Positions 10,623-22,160 of a stretch of 64,000 bases of DNA are shown here, one piece after another. The stretch comes from Clonostachys chloroleuca (Eukaryota > Ascomycota > Sordariomycetes > Hypocreales > Bionectriaceae). Location of the stretch: NCBI GenBank assembly GCA_037952775.1, contig JBANAY010000003.1, positions 2,542,001-2,606,000 of the forward strand. The letters are read 5' to 3'. Each line of letters opens with the position of its first letter. The stretch's first letter is position 1. The position numbers and the translations under genes are program-made. The notes under the pieces are model-generated. The model ran no database searches, had not been told where the DNA came from, and saw only the letters and a program-made list of their open reading frames with translations.

Positions 10623-12377
10623 ATGGTAAGCTACTACTCTCCCCCCTTCTATGTCTTCACGATGCTTCCACTGGGCCACAAGCTCCCTTCTCCAAACGTA
10701 GATGGGAGAGGTTGATGGCTCGTAGCATCTGTAGTGGGCGGCGATGCAGACCTTCCCCAGGTTTCCCCATCATCGGAACAAGCTAACAGTCGGCTTCTAG
10801 GTCAAGGTTCTTGCAGTTCTGTACGACGGCGGTCAACACGCCAAGGATGTACGTCGACTCTTTCGTATTCATCAATGTCTTTCCTCTCCTCTCCTCTCCT
10901 CTCCTCTCCTACACGTCAGCTTGCTATCATAGCTACCCAATATGCCCTGCACCTAGCCTGATCCGTGAGCTTGGAGATCCCGAATTGGGCCACTCGCCGC
11001 AGGCCACATTGGGCAAAGACGGAGTGATCGTCGATGGCGCCAGTGGCTCAGCCAATGCAGGGCTAGAAGAACGCGGGGATGAAACGCGGGGCAGCGGGGA
11101 TCGGATCAGTCCCGCCACCCACGTCCTTCTACGCACTCTCCACTCCCAGCACTACAGTCCATCGCGAGATGAAGGCGCATGCAGGCTAACATCAGCTATT
11201 AGCAACCCGAGCTTCTCGGCACCACTGAGAACGAGCTGGGCATCCGCAAGTGGCTCGAGGACCAGGGCCACACCCTGGTCACCACCTCCGACAAGGAGGG
11301 CGAGAACTCCAAGTTCGACCAGGAGCTTGTCGATGCTGAGATCATCATCACCACTCCGTATGTGCGCCTCTAATCGTGGAAGAAGTAAAACATCCCGACT
11401 GACACTGGTTTCCAACAGCTTCCACCCCGGCTACCTGACCGCCGAGCGTCTGGCCAAGGCTAAGAACCTCAAGCTCGCCGTCACTGCCGGTATTGGTTCC
11501 GACCATGTCGACCTCAACGCTGCCAACACCACCAACGGCGGCATCACCGTCGCCGAGGTCACCGGCTCCAACGTCGTCTCCGTCGCCGAGCACGTCCTCA
11601 TGACCATCCTGGTCCTCATCCGCAACTTCGTCCCCTCCCACGAGCAGATTGAGCGCGGCGAGTGGGACGTCGCCGCCGCCGCCAAGCAGGAGTACGACCT
11701 CGAGGGCAAGGTCGTCGGCACCGTCGCCGTCGGCCGCATCGGCGAGCGCGTCCTCCGCCGCCTCAAGCCCTTTGACTGCAAGGAGCTCCTCTACTACGAC
11801 TACCAGCCCCTGTCCCCTGAGGTCGAGAAGGAGATTGGCGCCCGCCGCGTCGACACCCTCGAGGAGCTCGTCTCTCAGTGCGACATTGTCACCATCAACT
11901 GCCCTCTCCACGAGAAGACCAAGGGTCTCTTCAACAAGGAGCTCATCAGCAAGATGAAGAAGGGTAAGCTTTTCCTCCTCTAAATCTCTACCTCCACATA
12001 AACATGGGACATCCCCCAAACTGACCACTCACTCAGGTTCCTACCTCGTCAACACCGCCCGCGGCGCCATCGTCGTCAAGGAGGACGTCGCCGAGGCCCT
12101 CAAGTCCGGCCACCTCGCCGGCTACGGCGGTGACGTCTGGTTCCCCCAGCCCGCCCCGAAGGACCACCCCCTGCGCTACGCCAAGAACCCCTGGGGCGGC
12201 GGCAACGCCATGGTCCCCCACATGTCGGGAACCTCCCTCGACGCCCAGAAGCGCTACGCCGAGGGCACCAAGGCCATCATCACCAGCTACCTCTCCGGCA
12301 AGCACGACTACCGCCCCCAGGACCTCATCGTCCACGGCGGCTCCTACGCCACCAAGGCCTACGGCCAGAGGAAGTAG
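10623..12377 (+). CDS. fdh: NAD-dependent formate dehydrogenase
   Basis: Oxidises formate to CO2 with NAD+, mainly for formate detoxification and NADH supply. Five exons: 10623-10625, 10801-10848, 11203-11357, 11419-11963 and 12037-12377, giving 363 residues, the usual length of the fungal enzyme. The first exon is the ATG alone; the protein then reads [11 protein letters not shown]. Conserved parts: [15 protein letters not shown] (91-105), the dinucleotide-binding glycines GTVAVGRIG (169-177) followed by Asp196 (typical of NAD rather than NADP preference), Arg259 in NTARG, Gln288 in PQPAPKDHP and catalytic His312 in VPHMSGTS. Exons 4 and 5 have strongly C-biased third positions, suggesting high expression. 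No mitochondrial presequence is seen, so it is probably cytosolic. The gene ends convergent with the permease gene. Confidence 0.96.
10882..10910 (+). repeat. pentanucleotide microsatellite (CTCTC/TCCTC)n in formate dehydrogenase intron 2
   Basis: About six tandem CTCCT-type units make a 29-nt pure pyrimidine tract about 35 nt into the 354-bp second intron. That intron is several times longer than most others in the window. Confidence 0.85.
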
Positions 12378-12950
12378 ATCGAGAGCAGCAGCTGAAGCAT
12401 TCATCGGAGGAGACATCTCCCAAGGGCAGAAAATTTGGGATGTATGGGCATATTGACGAAGCAATGATATTATTATGTAACTTTATTCGAGCCATCTCCC
12501 GGGCTTCTTTCGGGATTTTTCTTCGCTAGCTAGTTTCCTTCAAGACTGAATAGAGAACTTTGATAGCGCTTGACTGGTTTTTTTTTCTCAATGTTTCTGG
12601 CGGTGATGGGTAGTACGAGAGTGAAGCAGAGGTCTAAATGGCAGATGTGTATCACAAAATTCTCCGGCCTCCTACCCTGTTCGTCCGTCTCGTTCGATCG
12701 CAGCATCGTAAAAATTAAGCGTATAAATGCACCGACATCCTGGTTTCACGCGGTGGCGAAAAAAATGCAGATTGATAGTCGCTTTCGAAAAGTCGTTTCT
12801 TTCATGTCATATTCAATGCGAACAAAAATATACTTTCCAAACCCGCACATCTAATTGGGTTGGCAGCCCATACAAAAATAAACAATAACAGCCCGCTTTG
12901 TCCAAATGCGCAAGTGTATGTGCTCTTCGCTTTCTAATCTTTTTTAACCT
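12378..12950. other. convergent intergenic region (3' flanks)
   Basis: Lies between the stop codons of formate dehydrogenase and the permease. It is AT-rich with T runs, compatible with 3' untranslated regions and polyadenylation sites of both genes. No gene seen. Confidence 0.6.
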
Positions 12951-14845
12951 TTATTTTTGCCAAAACTTCCACCAAGGTTTACTGCTAATGTCCCCGAACC
13001 GCTTCGCAGACACCTTTCTCCGCCTAACAAAGAGGAAGAAAACTGGAATTCCGACGAGGACGAATGCGATGACAATGACGGTCTGGAGAGGCTGGGCGAA
13101 GACCGCCCTGCTCAGCAAGAAAAGACTGACGCAGCAGAACACCACGGGCGTGACGATCCACGTCTTGTATGGGCGCTCTAGGTTCGGCTCCTTGACGCGC
13201 AAAACAATGACGCCGAGCACGGTCATGAAATAAAATGTGTATCCTGCTACTCCGTAGAATGTGACCAGAGTGCCGAACTCGCCAACCACACAGTAAGCAA
13301 GAGTGAGAACCAGGTTGAGGATCAGGGCGAAGATGGGAGTGTAGAACAAGCCCATGTCCCCATCAGCGAAGCACGAGCGTGCTTTCTTGGAAAACCAACT
13401 CTGGCTGTACTGTCTGCTCACTCGCACCTCCTCACTCGCTGCACCCACACCAAGGCGCCCGAAAAAACCGGGAATGTAACCTTCCTTGCCCGCGACGTAG
13501 ATCAGGCGGCTGGAAGTGAATGTCGATGAGTTGAGCGCCCCGAAACAGCTGGCACTGACAACAAGTGCAAGCACAAGGGCACCGATTGGACCGAATACCT
13601 TGTGTCCAAACGCCACTGCGACAGTGTTTGAACTGTTGATGTCCTCGATGGGAAGGACCAGGAAATACACGACATTACCAGCAACGTACGACAGAATGAC
13701 CAGCGGCATTGCGGTATGGATGACTCGAGGTAAATCCCGGCTGGGGTTGATGAACTCGCCAACAACATAGCTTGTCTGTCTAGAGTTAGTTTGCGCGGTC
13801 AACGTTAACGATCAGAGACACTCACGTTATCCCAGCCATCATATGCCCACAAGCCAGCATAAAGCGCAACAGCCCAAGCAGACAAGTCGTCCGATGTATC
13901 CGTAAACCAATCTGATTTCCACTCCTTGTTCGGTGACCCGTCGTAGGAAAACCCTGTTATGGCCACAACAATTCCGGTAATGGTAACACCTATTAATGCG
14001 ACAAACTTCAACAGCATAAGTATATCATTTGCCTTGGTTCCCATCTTGGTCGAAATGCAATTCATTATTGTGACGATGACCACGCCGCCCATAGCAATGC
14101 CCTTGCTTACCCAGGGGCTGAGTTCGTCCGCATTGGTTGGAGCGAAGGCCCGCACAAGATACTCGCCCATGATAATGGCGATGATAGCGGCGCTTCCTGG
14201 TTTCAACACAAGAACAGCGACCCAGGTGAAGAGGAACCCAGACAGCTCGCCAAAGATTTTGGCGAGGTAGACCTGGGGTCCGCCATTCAGAGGGATAGAG
14301 CCACCGAGCTCTGCGTACGAGGATGCTCCCGTCCATACCAGGAGTCCAGAAACGACCCAAACAATCAGCGCGGCTCCTGGCGATCCAACGTTCGAGTTCA
14401 CCTGACTAGGCGAGGAGAATATCCCAGAACCAATCACCAACCCGATGATAAGCGATAACCCATTGAAGTACGTTAACGTCTTATTCCGCTCCAATAATCC
14501 ACCACCCGCGCCAGCGTTCGGTCGCGCGGTCGATGTCGAGTTCCCTAAAGGCGCATATCCGTCGGCACCCGTCGTCGAGCTGAGGGGGAAAAGATTTGCG
14601 GCAAAATCGAAGCCTGACGAAACTGAATAAGATCGGTGCATTCGCCCCCTGCCCGCAGGGTTTCCATCGTCGAGGGGGTCCTCCTCGTCAATAAGGGAGA
14701 GCCTCCGCGAAGAGGATATGCTCGGTCGGGAAGATGGGTTCGACACTTCATCGTCGTTCAAGTGGCTCGAGCTCGCGAGAGAGGCTAGCTCCAGAGAGTC
14801 TCGATGTCCGCCGCCACCACCACTTGGTACTCCTAAAGGGGCCAT
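12951..14845 (-). CDS. LAT/MUP-type amino acid permease (APC superfamily)
   Basis: Two exons, 14845-13826 and 13775-12951, with a 50-bp intron (gtgagt..cag); 614 residues. Residues 1-115 are a polar, Ser/Arg-rich cytosolic tail. About twelve membrane segments follow, opening with TYFNGLSLIIGLVIGSGIFS, whose GSGIF is the conserved substrate-binding loop of helix 1 in APC transporters. The intron falls in the family signature GLWAYDGWDN/TSYVVGEF. NPSRDLPRVIHTAMP follows, as in fungal methionine/large-neutral-amino-acid permeases. The C-terminal tail is short and basic (RRRKVSAKRFGD). The substrate is not determined by sequence; methionine or neutral amino acids are the best guess. The 5' leader carries a 29-nt homopolymer next to the start codon (separate entry). 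Confidence 0.9.
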
Positions 14846-14861
14846 CTAGAATGCGATTTCG

Positions 14862-14895
<34 letters not shown>

Positions 14896-15493
14896 GCTGG
14901 GAAATCCCCCGTTCACCACTCTTCCTGTTCCGTGTGGTTCGTCCTCCGTCTATTAGATTTAGATACAGCTCATCCCGTAAGTGTCGAGTGGTTGGGAGTC
15001 GGAAATGTTAGAGCCTCGCGTGACGTAGGAGAGAGCTCAGACAGAGGCGGCGGGTAGTACCGAGAAATTTCGTCGCGCTCGTCGGTAGGTCCGATAAGAT
15101 GTTGGAGAAGAAGAGAATGCTGAATATGCAATTACTGAATATCGCGGGCACAAACGACCTATGCTGTCTATACACAGAGTAATCCCAGGCGGTTTTTTGT
15201 GCAGAAAAGAAGGGGGAAAGCAAGTGGTTGAGTATTATGACAGGCGGATTTGCTTCCCCATCAATTGAAGCCAGGTATCTTGCAGCTAATTCGATAGGCA
15301 GGACTCAGGCACTTGCAATCCCTGATTGCGGGGATTATGTAATACGACCATTGGGTGGCAGCCGCAAGCGCAAAGTCCCCGTAAGCATGTGCAGGGTAGG
15401 ATGGGTTTATATTTAGAGCACGGTGCTCGCTGCAGATAAGCTCGTTGCCTCCAGTTTCTATTTGCAGCCCTGTACCCAACAGCCGATCGCAGA
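14846..15493. promoter_or_regulatory. divergent promoter region of the permease and FAM32A-like genes
   Basis: 648 bp separate the two divergent start codons. It holds the poly-G tract near the permease start. No consensus TATA box is clear on either side. Confidence 0.4.
14864..14892. repeat. 29-nt poly-G (poly-C on the permease strand) tract
   Basis: An uninterrupted run of 29 G on the plus strand, separated from the permease ATG by 18 nt. On the coding strand of the permease it is a C29 tract in the probable 5' leader. Such runs are unstable in length and the plus strand could form a G-quadruplex. The exact length may also be uncertain for sequencing reasons. Confidence 0.9.
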
Positions 15494-15947
15494 ATGCCTT
15501 CTGACGACTACGCTGCCGCGGTTGGTGGTGGCGCCCTGCGCATCAAGGGCGCCAAGGTGACAAAGAAAAAGAGGAAGAATAAGAACAAGACCGACTTGGA
15601 GAAGAACCTCTCCGCGGGAGAAGGCAAGGTCACTAAAAGTGCTAGGGAAGGACCCGCCCCAGCGGAAGACGTGGAGGAGGATGAGGCCCCCAACGTGACC
15701 AAGACGGAGGCAGAGTTACGCTATGATGAGTTCAAGAAGAAGAGGGTATGTCATTTTCCCACAGGCCATGGAAGCCGCACTGCTGCGATGGACAAGTATC
15801 TAACCCAAATCACAGCTCCTCAAACTGGCAGAGTCCAACACGCGACCCGAACTCCTCAAGACGCATAAAGAAAGAGTCGAAGACCTGAATACGTATCTTT
15901 CCAAACTCAGCGAGCACCACGATATGCCCAAGATCGGACCAGGTTAA
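15494..15947 (+). CDS. FAM32A-like protein (DUF1754)
   Basis: Two exons, 15494-15745 and 15816-15947, joined by a 70-bp intron; 127 residues. The protein starts with a short region leading into [10 protein letters not shown] and a very basic block ([12 protein letters not shown]), then an acidic linker. It ends in the conserved helical part [26 protein letters not shown] and the terminal [11 protein letters not shown]. This layout (basic N-terminal half, conserved C-terminal end finishing in PKIGPG) is that of the FAM32A/DUF1754 family. The human member sits in the catalytic spliceosome. The splice boundary restores the family sequence exactly, which supports the model. A nuclear, splicing-related role is inferred from the family. 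Confidence 0.88.
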
Positions 15948-16709
15948 AACATCGTTATACGAACAGATGTTTCTTCGCATGTTTCCGAATGGTTTGGGCC
16001 AAGTGAGTATCGAGCTGTAGGAATAGGACTTGACAAATGTTCAAGTGACAGATCGAGTCTAGATACACGTGAATCTTGTAGCCCATCCATAAATGAATTC
16101 AAATATATCACTCACAAGCTAGGCAAATGGTCAGCAGTAGCTATGCACATGTGAAAAGTGAAGAAGAACAAAAGCGAACACAAGTGGTGGTACCTCACGC
16201 CTCTGCCAGATGCCCGTGAGGAAAGGGAAGTATCGCGAGAGTGGGTTAGAGTCAGAGTCAGAGACCTCAGATATGGTCGACATGTTGGTCGTTTGTGACT
16301 TAAACAGCACGTTCTGTAGATGTAATCCTATATAACATACATGCAATATCAAATTACGAGTATTACCTAGCATGTTAAACGATTTTAGTTTATCACAGTC
16401 ATATCATGTTCTGCTCATTAGCAAGTTCTTGCGACCTTCTTGTTAATCACTCTTCAACTTATGATCGCTGCGTGTTGTAATTGTAATGTATCATATAAAT
16501 CATCTCCAATGTGAATTATGGACCTGTGTGTATATTACCATCCTTCTTGTATATCCCAATTCCAATCCAGTAATGAGGCTGGCTTTGCGCCAGACATATG
16601 CAACCATTCTAAATACCCGTTTTTAACATAACTCATAAAAGATTAATGCCATCGCTTTCCCCTTGGAAATTTGCTGCGAACCGTTTGTGCACTCCCATCT
16701 CGACGTCGC
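15948..16709. other. convergent intergenic region, AT-rich
   Basis: About 760 bp between the FAM32A-like stop and the end of the Ser/Thr-rich gene. AT-rich, no coding signal seen. Confidence 0.6.
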
Positions 16710-18228
16710 TTATACCAACAAGAAACCAGCGAAGAAGGCGGTAGCCAGAGACATAGCAATGCTGAGAGGTACCCGGCCAGCCATGCCTTGCAGGTCGGGG
16801 TTGTTGTCGGAGTTAGGAGTGCCGGATGCCGGGACAACTTCGACCCAAGACGTCGAGGTCACAACGGTGACGCCTCCGCTTGCCAAAGTGCGGGTAAATG
16901 TCTGGGGAACTGGGCTCGAGCTGACTTGGCGTGAAGAGCTGCTGGATGTAGTTGATCTCTCCTCTGATGTGGTTATAGAACTAGAAGCAGCTGCATCTCT
17001 GTTAGCATTGACATGGACAAATCAAACGCCAAGGTCAGGGCAAGAAGCGCGGAATGTGTGTTCGGTAAAGATGACTCGCATGTGAGACATTGGGGGTAGG
17101 TGGGGGAGGGAGGAGATGGAGGGGGAAAGGGCATTAACGACACTGGTCTGTGATCACGATCCTAATTGTATTGCTAACAAGGGTCATGTCAAACATACCA
17201 GTAGTTTTCAATGCTGTCGATGAACCCGGCTGGGATGAGGTTCCAGAGGTAGTAGTGAACGGGGAGGAAGAAGAGGAGGAGGTTTCAACGGCCTTTGACG
17301 TACTTGTTGCAGTAGACGAAGTTGCCGGAGCAGTAGTAAGGGAAGAAGATGGGAGGGAAGAAGATCCCCTCGCGGTAGTTGACGTACCAACTGATGTCGT
17401 TGCTTGTCTGGAGGTGCTGGACGCAGACTGCGATTGGGAAGTCTGCTGTGCACTCGAGGTCTGTTGCGCGCTCGAGGTCTGCTGGCTCGACTGCGGGTTG
17501 CTGCTCGTAGCCTGGCTGGTAGACGTTGTCGGCCTAGCTGAGGAGGTGGGAGCTTGGCTTGAAGACGAATTCTCGGAAGGCCTCTGGGATGTTGTGGGCT
17601 GCGCAGAGGAGGTGGGTTGTTGAGTAGTGGTTACGGGCCTCTCTGAGCTGGTGGGTGCAGCTGAGGTGGGCCGAGCGGAGGAGGTAGGTTGCTCTAGTTA
17701 CAACTGTTAGTCTTACCGTGTCTACGACGCATGATCAAGGTGAAATTGGTAGGATCGAGGCGACGTACGTGAGGTGGAGGGAGCAGCCTGGCTGGTCTCG
17801 GTGTTTTGCTGTGAAGAAGCAGCCGAGTTCGGTGTAGACGCAGTAGCCTGGCGCTTCTCAATAATGCGTTCTATGGAAATTTTGATGTCGGTTTTGAAGT
17901 CGAATTTCTTTTCGTCCAGACCCTGAGGAGTGACGGCAGACTCCTCGACCTGGTCCTGGGTAGTTTCCTCCGATCCGTGAACGAGAGACCCCATCGCGTT
18001 GTGCATGCAAGGCTTGCGGTTTGGCCAAACCTTGGCCGTCGTCATGTAGACAAGCCCGTAGATCCCAAAGGCAATCAAAGCAAGCTTCCACAAAGATAGG
18101 GAGCTTTTTCTTGGCGTGGTGCTGCCGATATTGGAAGGTTGGGCTGGGGTCTTATCTTCATACCCGCCCTTGGTGAGAAGCCCCGCCTCCAATTGGAGTT
18201 GCTCTCGGTCCATATTGTTGACTGCCAT
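16710..18228 (-). CDS. Ser/Thr-rich, mucin-like membrane protein
   Basis: Proposed exons are 18228-17769, 17693-17199 and 16996-16710 (413 residues). The first two boundaries have good consensus (gtacgt..ctaactag). The third acceptor (..agag before ATGCAG) keeps frame but its branch site is unclear, so the second intron is less certain. Residues 1-40 are polar; about 44-65 (WKLALIAFGIYGLVYMTTA) is a hydrophobic segment that could be a signal anchor. The middle 180 residues are almost only Ser, Thr, Pro, Ala and Gln with repeats of SSAQQTS and PTSSA(R/Q)PTT, a typical O-mannosylation region. The C-terminus ends in PLSIAMSLATAFFAGFLLV, either a second membrane segment or a GPI-attachment signal. 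No enzymatic domain. A cell-surface or sensor-like role is possible; not recognised as a known gene. Confidence 0.6.
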
Positions 18229-21200
18229 GTTGAAAATGGGAATTGTTGCTGGGTGAAAGCTTTGGACTCTGAACCAAACCAGTCAAGGTGTGATCGAGAT
18301 ATATCCAGTCAAATAATACCTCTAGCCAACTAGAAGTGATACAAGCCGGAGAGAGCTGGGTAGATGAGGAGATATACTGGCACCAATGACTCAACCCAGC
18401 TACCGGGAACTAGAAGAACCCAGAATGTTAGACAGAAGAGAATGGGTTGTGGATTTGCTGGCTGTGTGGGAGGCCGGCCGTACTTGTAGTGCCGGGAGAG
18501 GAGGCTCAGTGTTAGTGGCCAAAACGGGTGAGGCAAATCGGGATACGAGCTGGGTGCCTAGTGGCGTCTCTCTAGTGCTGGCTTCTGAGATCTGACGTAG
18601 GGCACTGAGCGCAACAGTGATCCGAGCGACTAGCCAGAATCTCTTACAAAACGGCGGGATGATGAGACGATGGTACCGTGGCAGCTCGGGCGGCTGGAGG
18701 AAAAGGATAGGACAGGAAAGCAAGTCTAAATTTATTTATTCCAAGCAAGTGGTAAATAAAACAACCAAGATGCGAATAAGCCGCTGCTGTAAAAACGGCT
18801 GGCTGGTGATGGGCTGGATGGATGGGCTACGGCACGCCGCCATGCAGATAAACCCTGCTACAGTGGGCCAACAGGGCCTTCAACGGGCTAGCACGGAAGG
18901 GGGACAGGGGCTTTAGCGACCAGTGCGCTTCCGGGGAGCTAGCAGCCAGGGCTAACATCCTGGACACTGGACGCACTCACCGCGATCAGCCAGGCAGGGA
19001 TGGGGCCAGAATGCAATGCCAAAGCTACGATGCAGTCACATACCTGACCTCCCTCCCTTTCTCCACGACTCCATGTCTCTGTCCGAGTCGGTGGGTGAGA
19101 TATCGCGAGAGACGGCGTCAGCGTCGGGACTGAGCCACCGCCGGCTGGACTGAACCCTCGGAAGGGCCCGTCCATTGTTTCCCCCTCCATTCCAGCACTG
19201 GCCGCCCAGCTAAACAACTGCGGCGCCATACTTTCTGCTGCTATTAATAAAAGTTGGCAGCGTTCGTCAATGGCCATGGCAGGGCGAACCAAGACCACAT
19301 ACTGGACGATAGTTTGTTTTCCTTTTTTTCTGCTTCTCCTTTTTTACGTCACTATCCCTATGCCCTTTCACTTGTCTGCCCGCCCTTCAGCCAGGGCTCA
19401 ACTAGGTACCTCCATGTAAGACGTGAGCAGCCACAATGAGTGTGAACTGTGAATACAGATCAGCCCCGGTCCTCTCACCGAAGACTATGCTCGTGAAAGT
19501 AAACAATGCAAGTCAAAATAAAAGTCGAGCCTGGAAGTCGTGACATCAGCCGGTCCACCATACAAGGAAACAATCGCACGATGCCGGTGGTTCAATGCTG
19601 GCTGTCTGGGTTGGCTGCGCATCTCCACATGCCTGGCAATCACGAAAACCTCGTGTCGGGTGCGGATGAGTGGTCGGACCAAGACCGCCGTCGCCATAAC
19701 CTCTCTGGCGATGGGCGATACGAGACATAGATCGACCCATACCTACCGGCAGGCCAAAAAGCACCCCTGTCTAGCTACGACGCTACATGCAGCTACCCTG
19801 TCTTGACTCGCCCAGACCATCGACGTGGATCGGTCGCTGCGAGGGCGCGCGGCTCTGTGGGAGCTGTCGAGCTCCAACCAGTTAGCCCCAGTGCGACGTT
19901 TGCAAACACATCCGTTGCTGGCTGATAGTCTGCACTCTCTGTACTTCGCCTCCTTGGATCCGCGAACGGATGTTGTCGCTTTGGCCACCCGCAGCGGAGT
20001 GCTCGCAAAGTAAAAACTGTGGGCATGGCAAACCGAAACGAGCTCCCTCTTCGCGCTGCCAAGCCGACGCTTGGCCAATGCTGGAAGAACCGTGCGTGTC
20101 TTTGACAATCTTTCTCTTGGAAGACGTAATGGTTCATCAAGATGAAGATGAAGATCCGCAGTTGGGCTTCGTCACTAGTAGTAAAAAGTACCTCAAGGCT
20201 GAGCTGATAGGCGTATGGATATTGTTCTATTGTGGTGCTCTTTGGGGAGCTGGTGCCTTGTCCACCAACCAACCTCCTCTGCACCCAAAGAACCGCGGAA
20301 CCAAACAGCCTCCTGCTTAAGGTGATAGGCAATGTATAAGGTATCATGTAATCATAATATAGGTACCTCGATGTGTGCGTATACTTTGATGCCTCGTCTA
20401 CAAAATCAGGATTGAGCAGCCGCGTACGTGTCCACCTTGCAGCAACACACCATGATGGTCAATTGGAACCTCAACTCCCAGCTAGTTTCGTCCACACTGC
20501 CTGCGTGTCTCCGGCTTCGCTTCTCCTCGACCTTGGCTCTGTCACATCGAAGTGCTCTCAGCAAGCCATAAGCGCCAAGCAGGGTGAGGGTTTCCAATCC
20601 GGTCCAGCCGGCTCTAGGCCCACCACCAAAGCCGCCCCAGACCCCCATTTCATATCTACAATGCTGCTTCATAAAGCTCCGGGCCACATGTCTGTCAGAC
20701 ATTCGTAACCTTCTTCACGAGCATGTCATCCCGTATTTCGTACCAAGCATGCCAAGAAAACAGCAGGCCCCAGCAAAAACACACACGTCGCGGCGTGCAT
20801 GAATAAACCTGGGACTTGGACACACTGGTGGTTCGATCATGATCCCGGAGTAGATCTTGACCTCTGGCAGAAAGGATTGTCTCTGTTGCCCAGTGTGCAT
20901 ACACGTATCGGTGGGGCTCTCCGATGAACAATTCACGTATCCGTAACCGACCTAGCAAACACGATGGGGATGTATACTTCGAACAAGGGCAGGGACAATG
21001 CGCTTGTACCAAGCGACAGTCGTAATTTCGCCTTGTCCGGCTGTTGCAGCAACGCCATCAAGACATCTGGATACCCGACCGGAGAAATTTCTCAAGACTT
21101 TGCTTGGCCATCCCCGATTCAGCCCTTCAGCCACTGTTTCCTGTGGCAGCCCCGGTCCGAAACATGGCTGGATTTGGCTGCGTGCAGCGTTTGGAAAATA

Positions 21201-22160
21201 TTACCCTATCCGACAAAGTAGCATCGAACATCAGGTTTTTAATAGTCAGAAACTCGGCCCACGGCCAGTCAAACGTTTGCAGTTAAAGTTCTGCGTTTCC
21301 AAATCTTACCCAATGCAAACGGCAATGACTGGGGATCTCGCTTGGTATTGCAGAGAGCCTCGGTTTAACACGTGTTCCATCCATGCAGTAGTTTGCCTGG
21401 CTGTGTTCAGCTCACCTCACTAGGAGAAGCCAGTGAGAGCTAGAGAAACCAGAAACGCCTGTGGCTGCTTATTGTCGTGTTCCGTTTATGTTCGCTGACA
21501 AGATGTTCCGATTGCACGATCTGATGGCCTGCACCGACCCTCCAAAAGCAGTGCGCGTCTCGCTAAAATGCAATGTTTCAGTGATGCCTCGCGGCTGCAC
21601 ACTATTTACGGTAGCCGCCCGCTGTATGTCTGTCCTTCACGTGATGGTGCCAAGATGCCAGCGTCTACTCATTGCGGAAGCTCTGAAAATACAGCAGGGC
21701 CTTCGGTTATATTTTGTGGGCGCCTGCTCAACAATCGCAAGAGTGATCGGGCCATTTTCATGTGATGGGAGAGAGGGATGGGATTGTGGAAAGGTAGCAG
21801 AAAAAAAAGTTAATGATATCCACCATTGAATTGAAGCGCATCTCTAGCAACTGGCCGTGGGACTTTGAATGCTCTTGAGCATTCTACAAAAAATTCAAAT
21901 TTCTCAATTACTCTCGCTGATTTCTGCATCTCCTATTTCAATTTGTGTTACCGCGCACTGGCGGGAGTATTGCAGTGTCTGGGGTGCCTGAATTCGCCTG
22001 TTGAAGCCTCCCTACATACGTCACCCGCAAGCTTTCTGGGGCGCTGCACCCCCATCCGAAGTGCATCACAACGCGGAAGCAAAGCAACGACTCCTGCAGC
22101 TCTGACCGGCCCTGACTCTCATGAAGTTCTTCACGCCGCCAGCCGTGAACCTCCTCCGTC
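18229..22160. other. 3.9-kb gene-free stretch
   Basis: Many frames of 60-180 codons occur, including a 184-codon one at 19793-20347 minus. They overlap on both strands, lack domains and look like random translation. The GC content is not depressed, so this is not an obvious RIP-degraded transposon. The last 200-300 bp are probably the promoter of dolichol kinase. Confidence 0.55.

Noticed and set aside
11348..12028. 226-codon minus-strand frame antisense to formate dehydrogenase
   Set aside because: Mirror frame caused by C-biased third positions of a highly expressed gene; its Asp/Leu/Val-rich translation has no domain.
19793..20347. 184-codon minus frame in the large gene-free stretch
   Set aside because: Composition looks random, with no start context, domain or neighbouring exon to support it.
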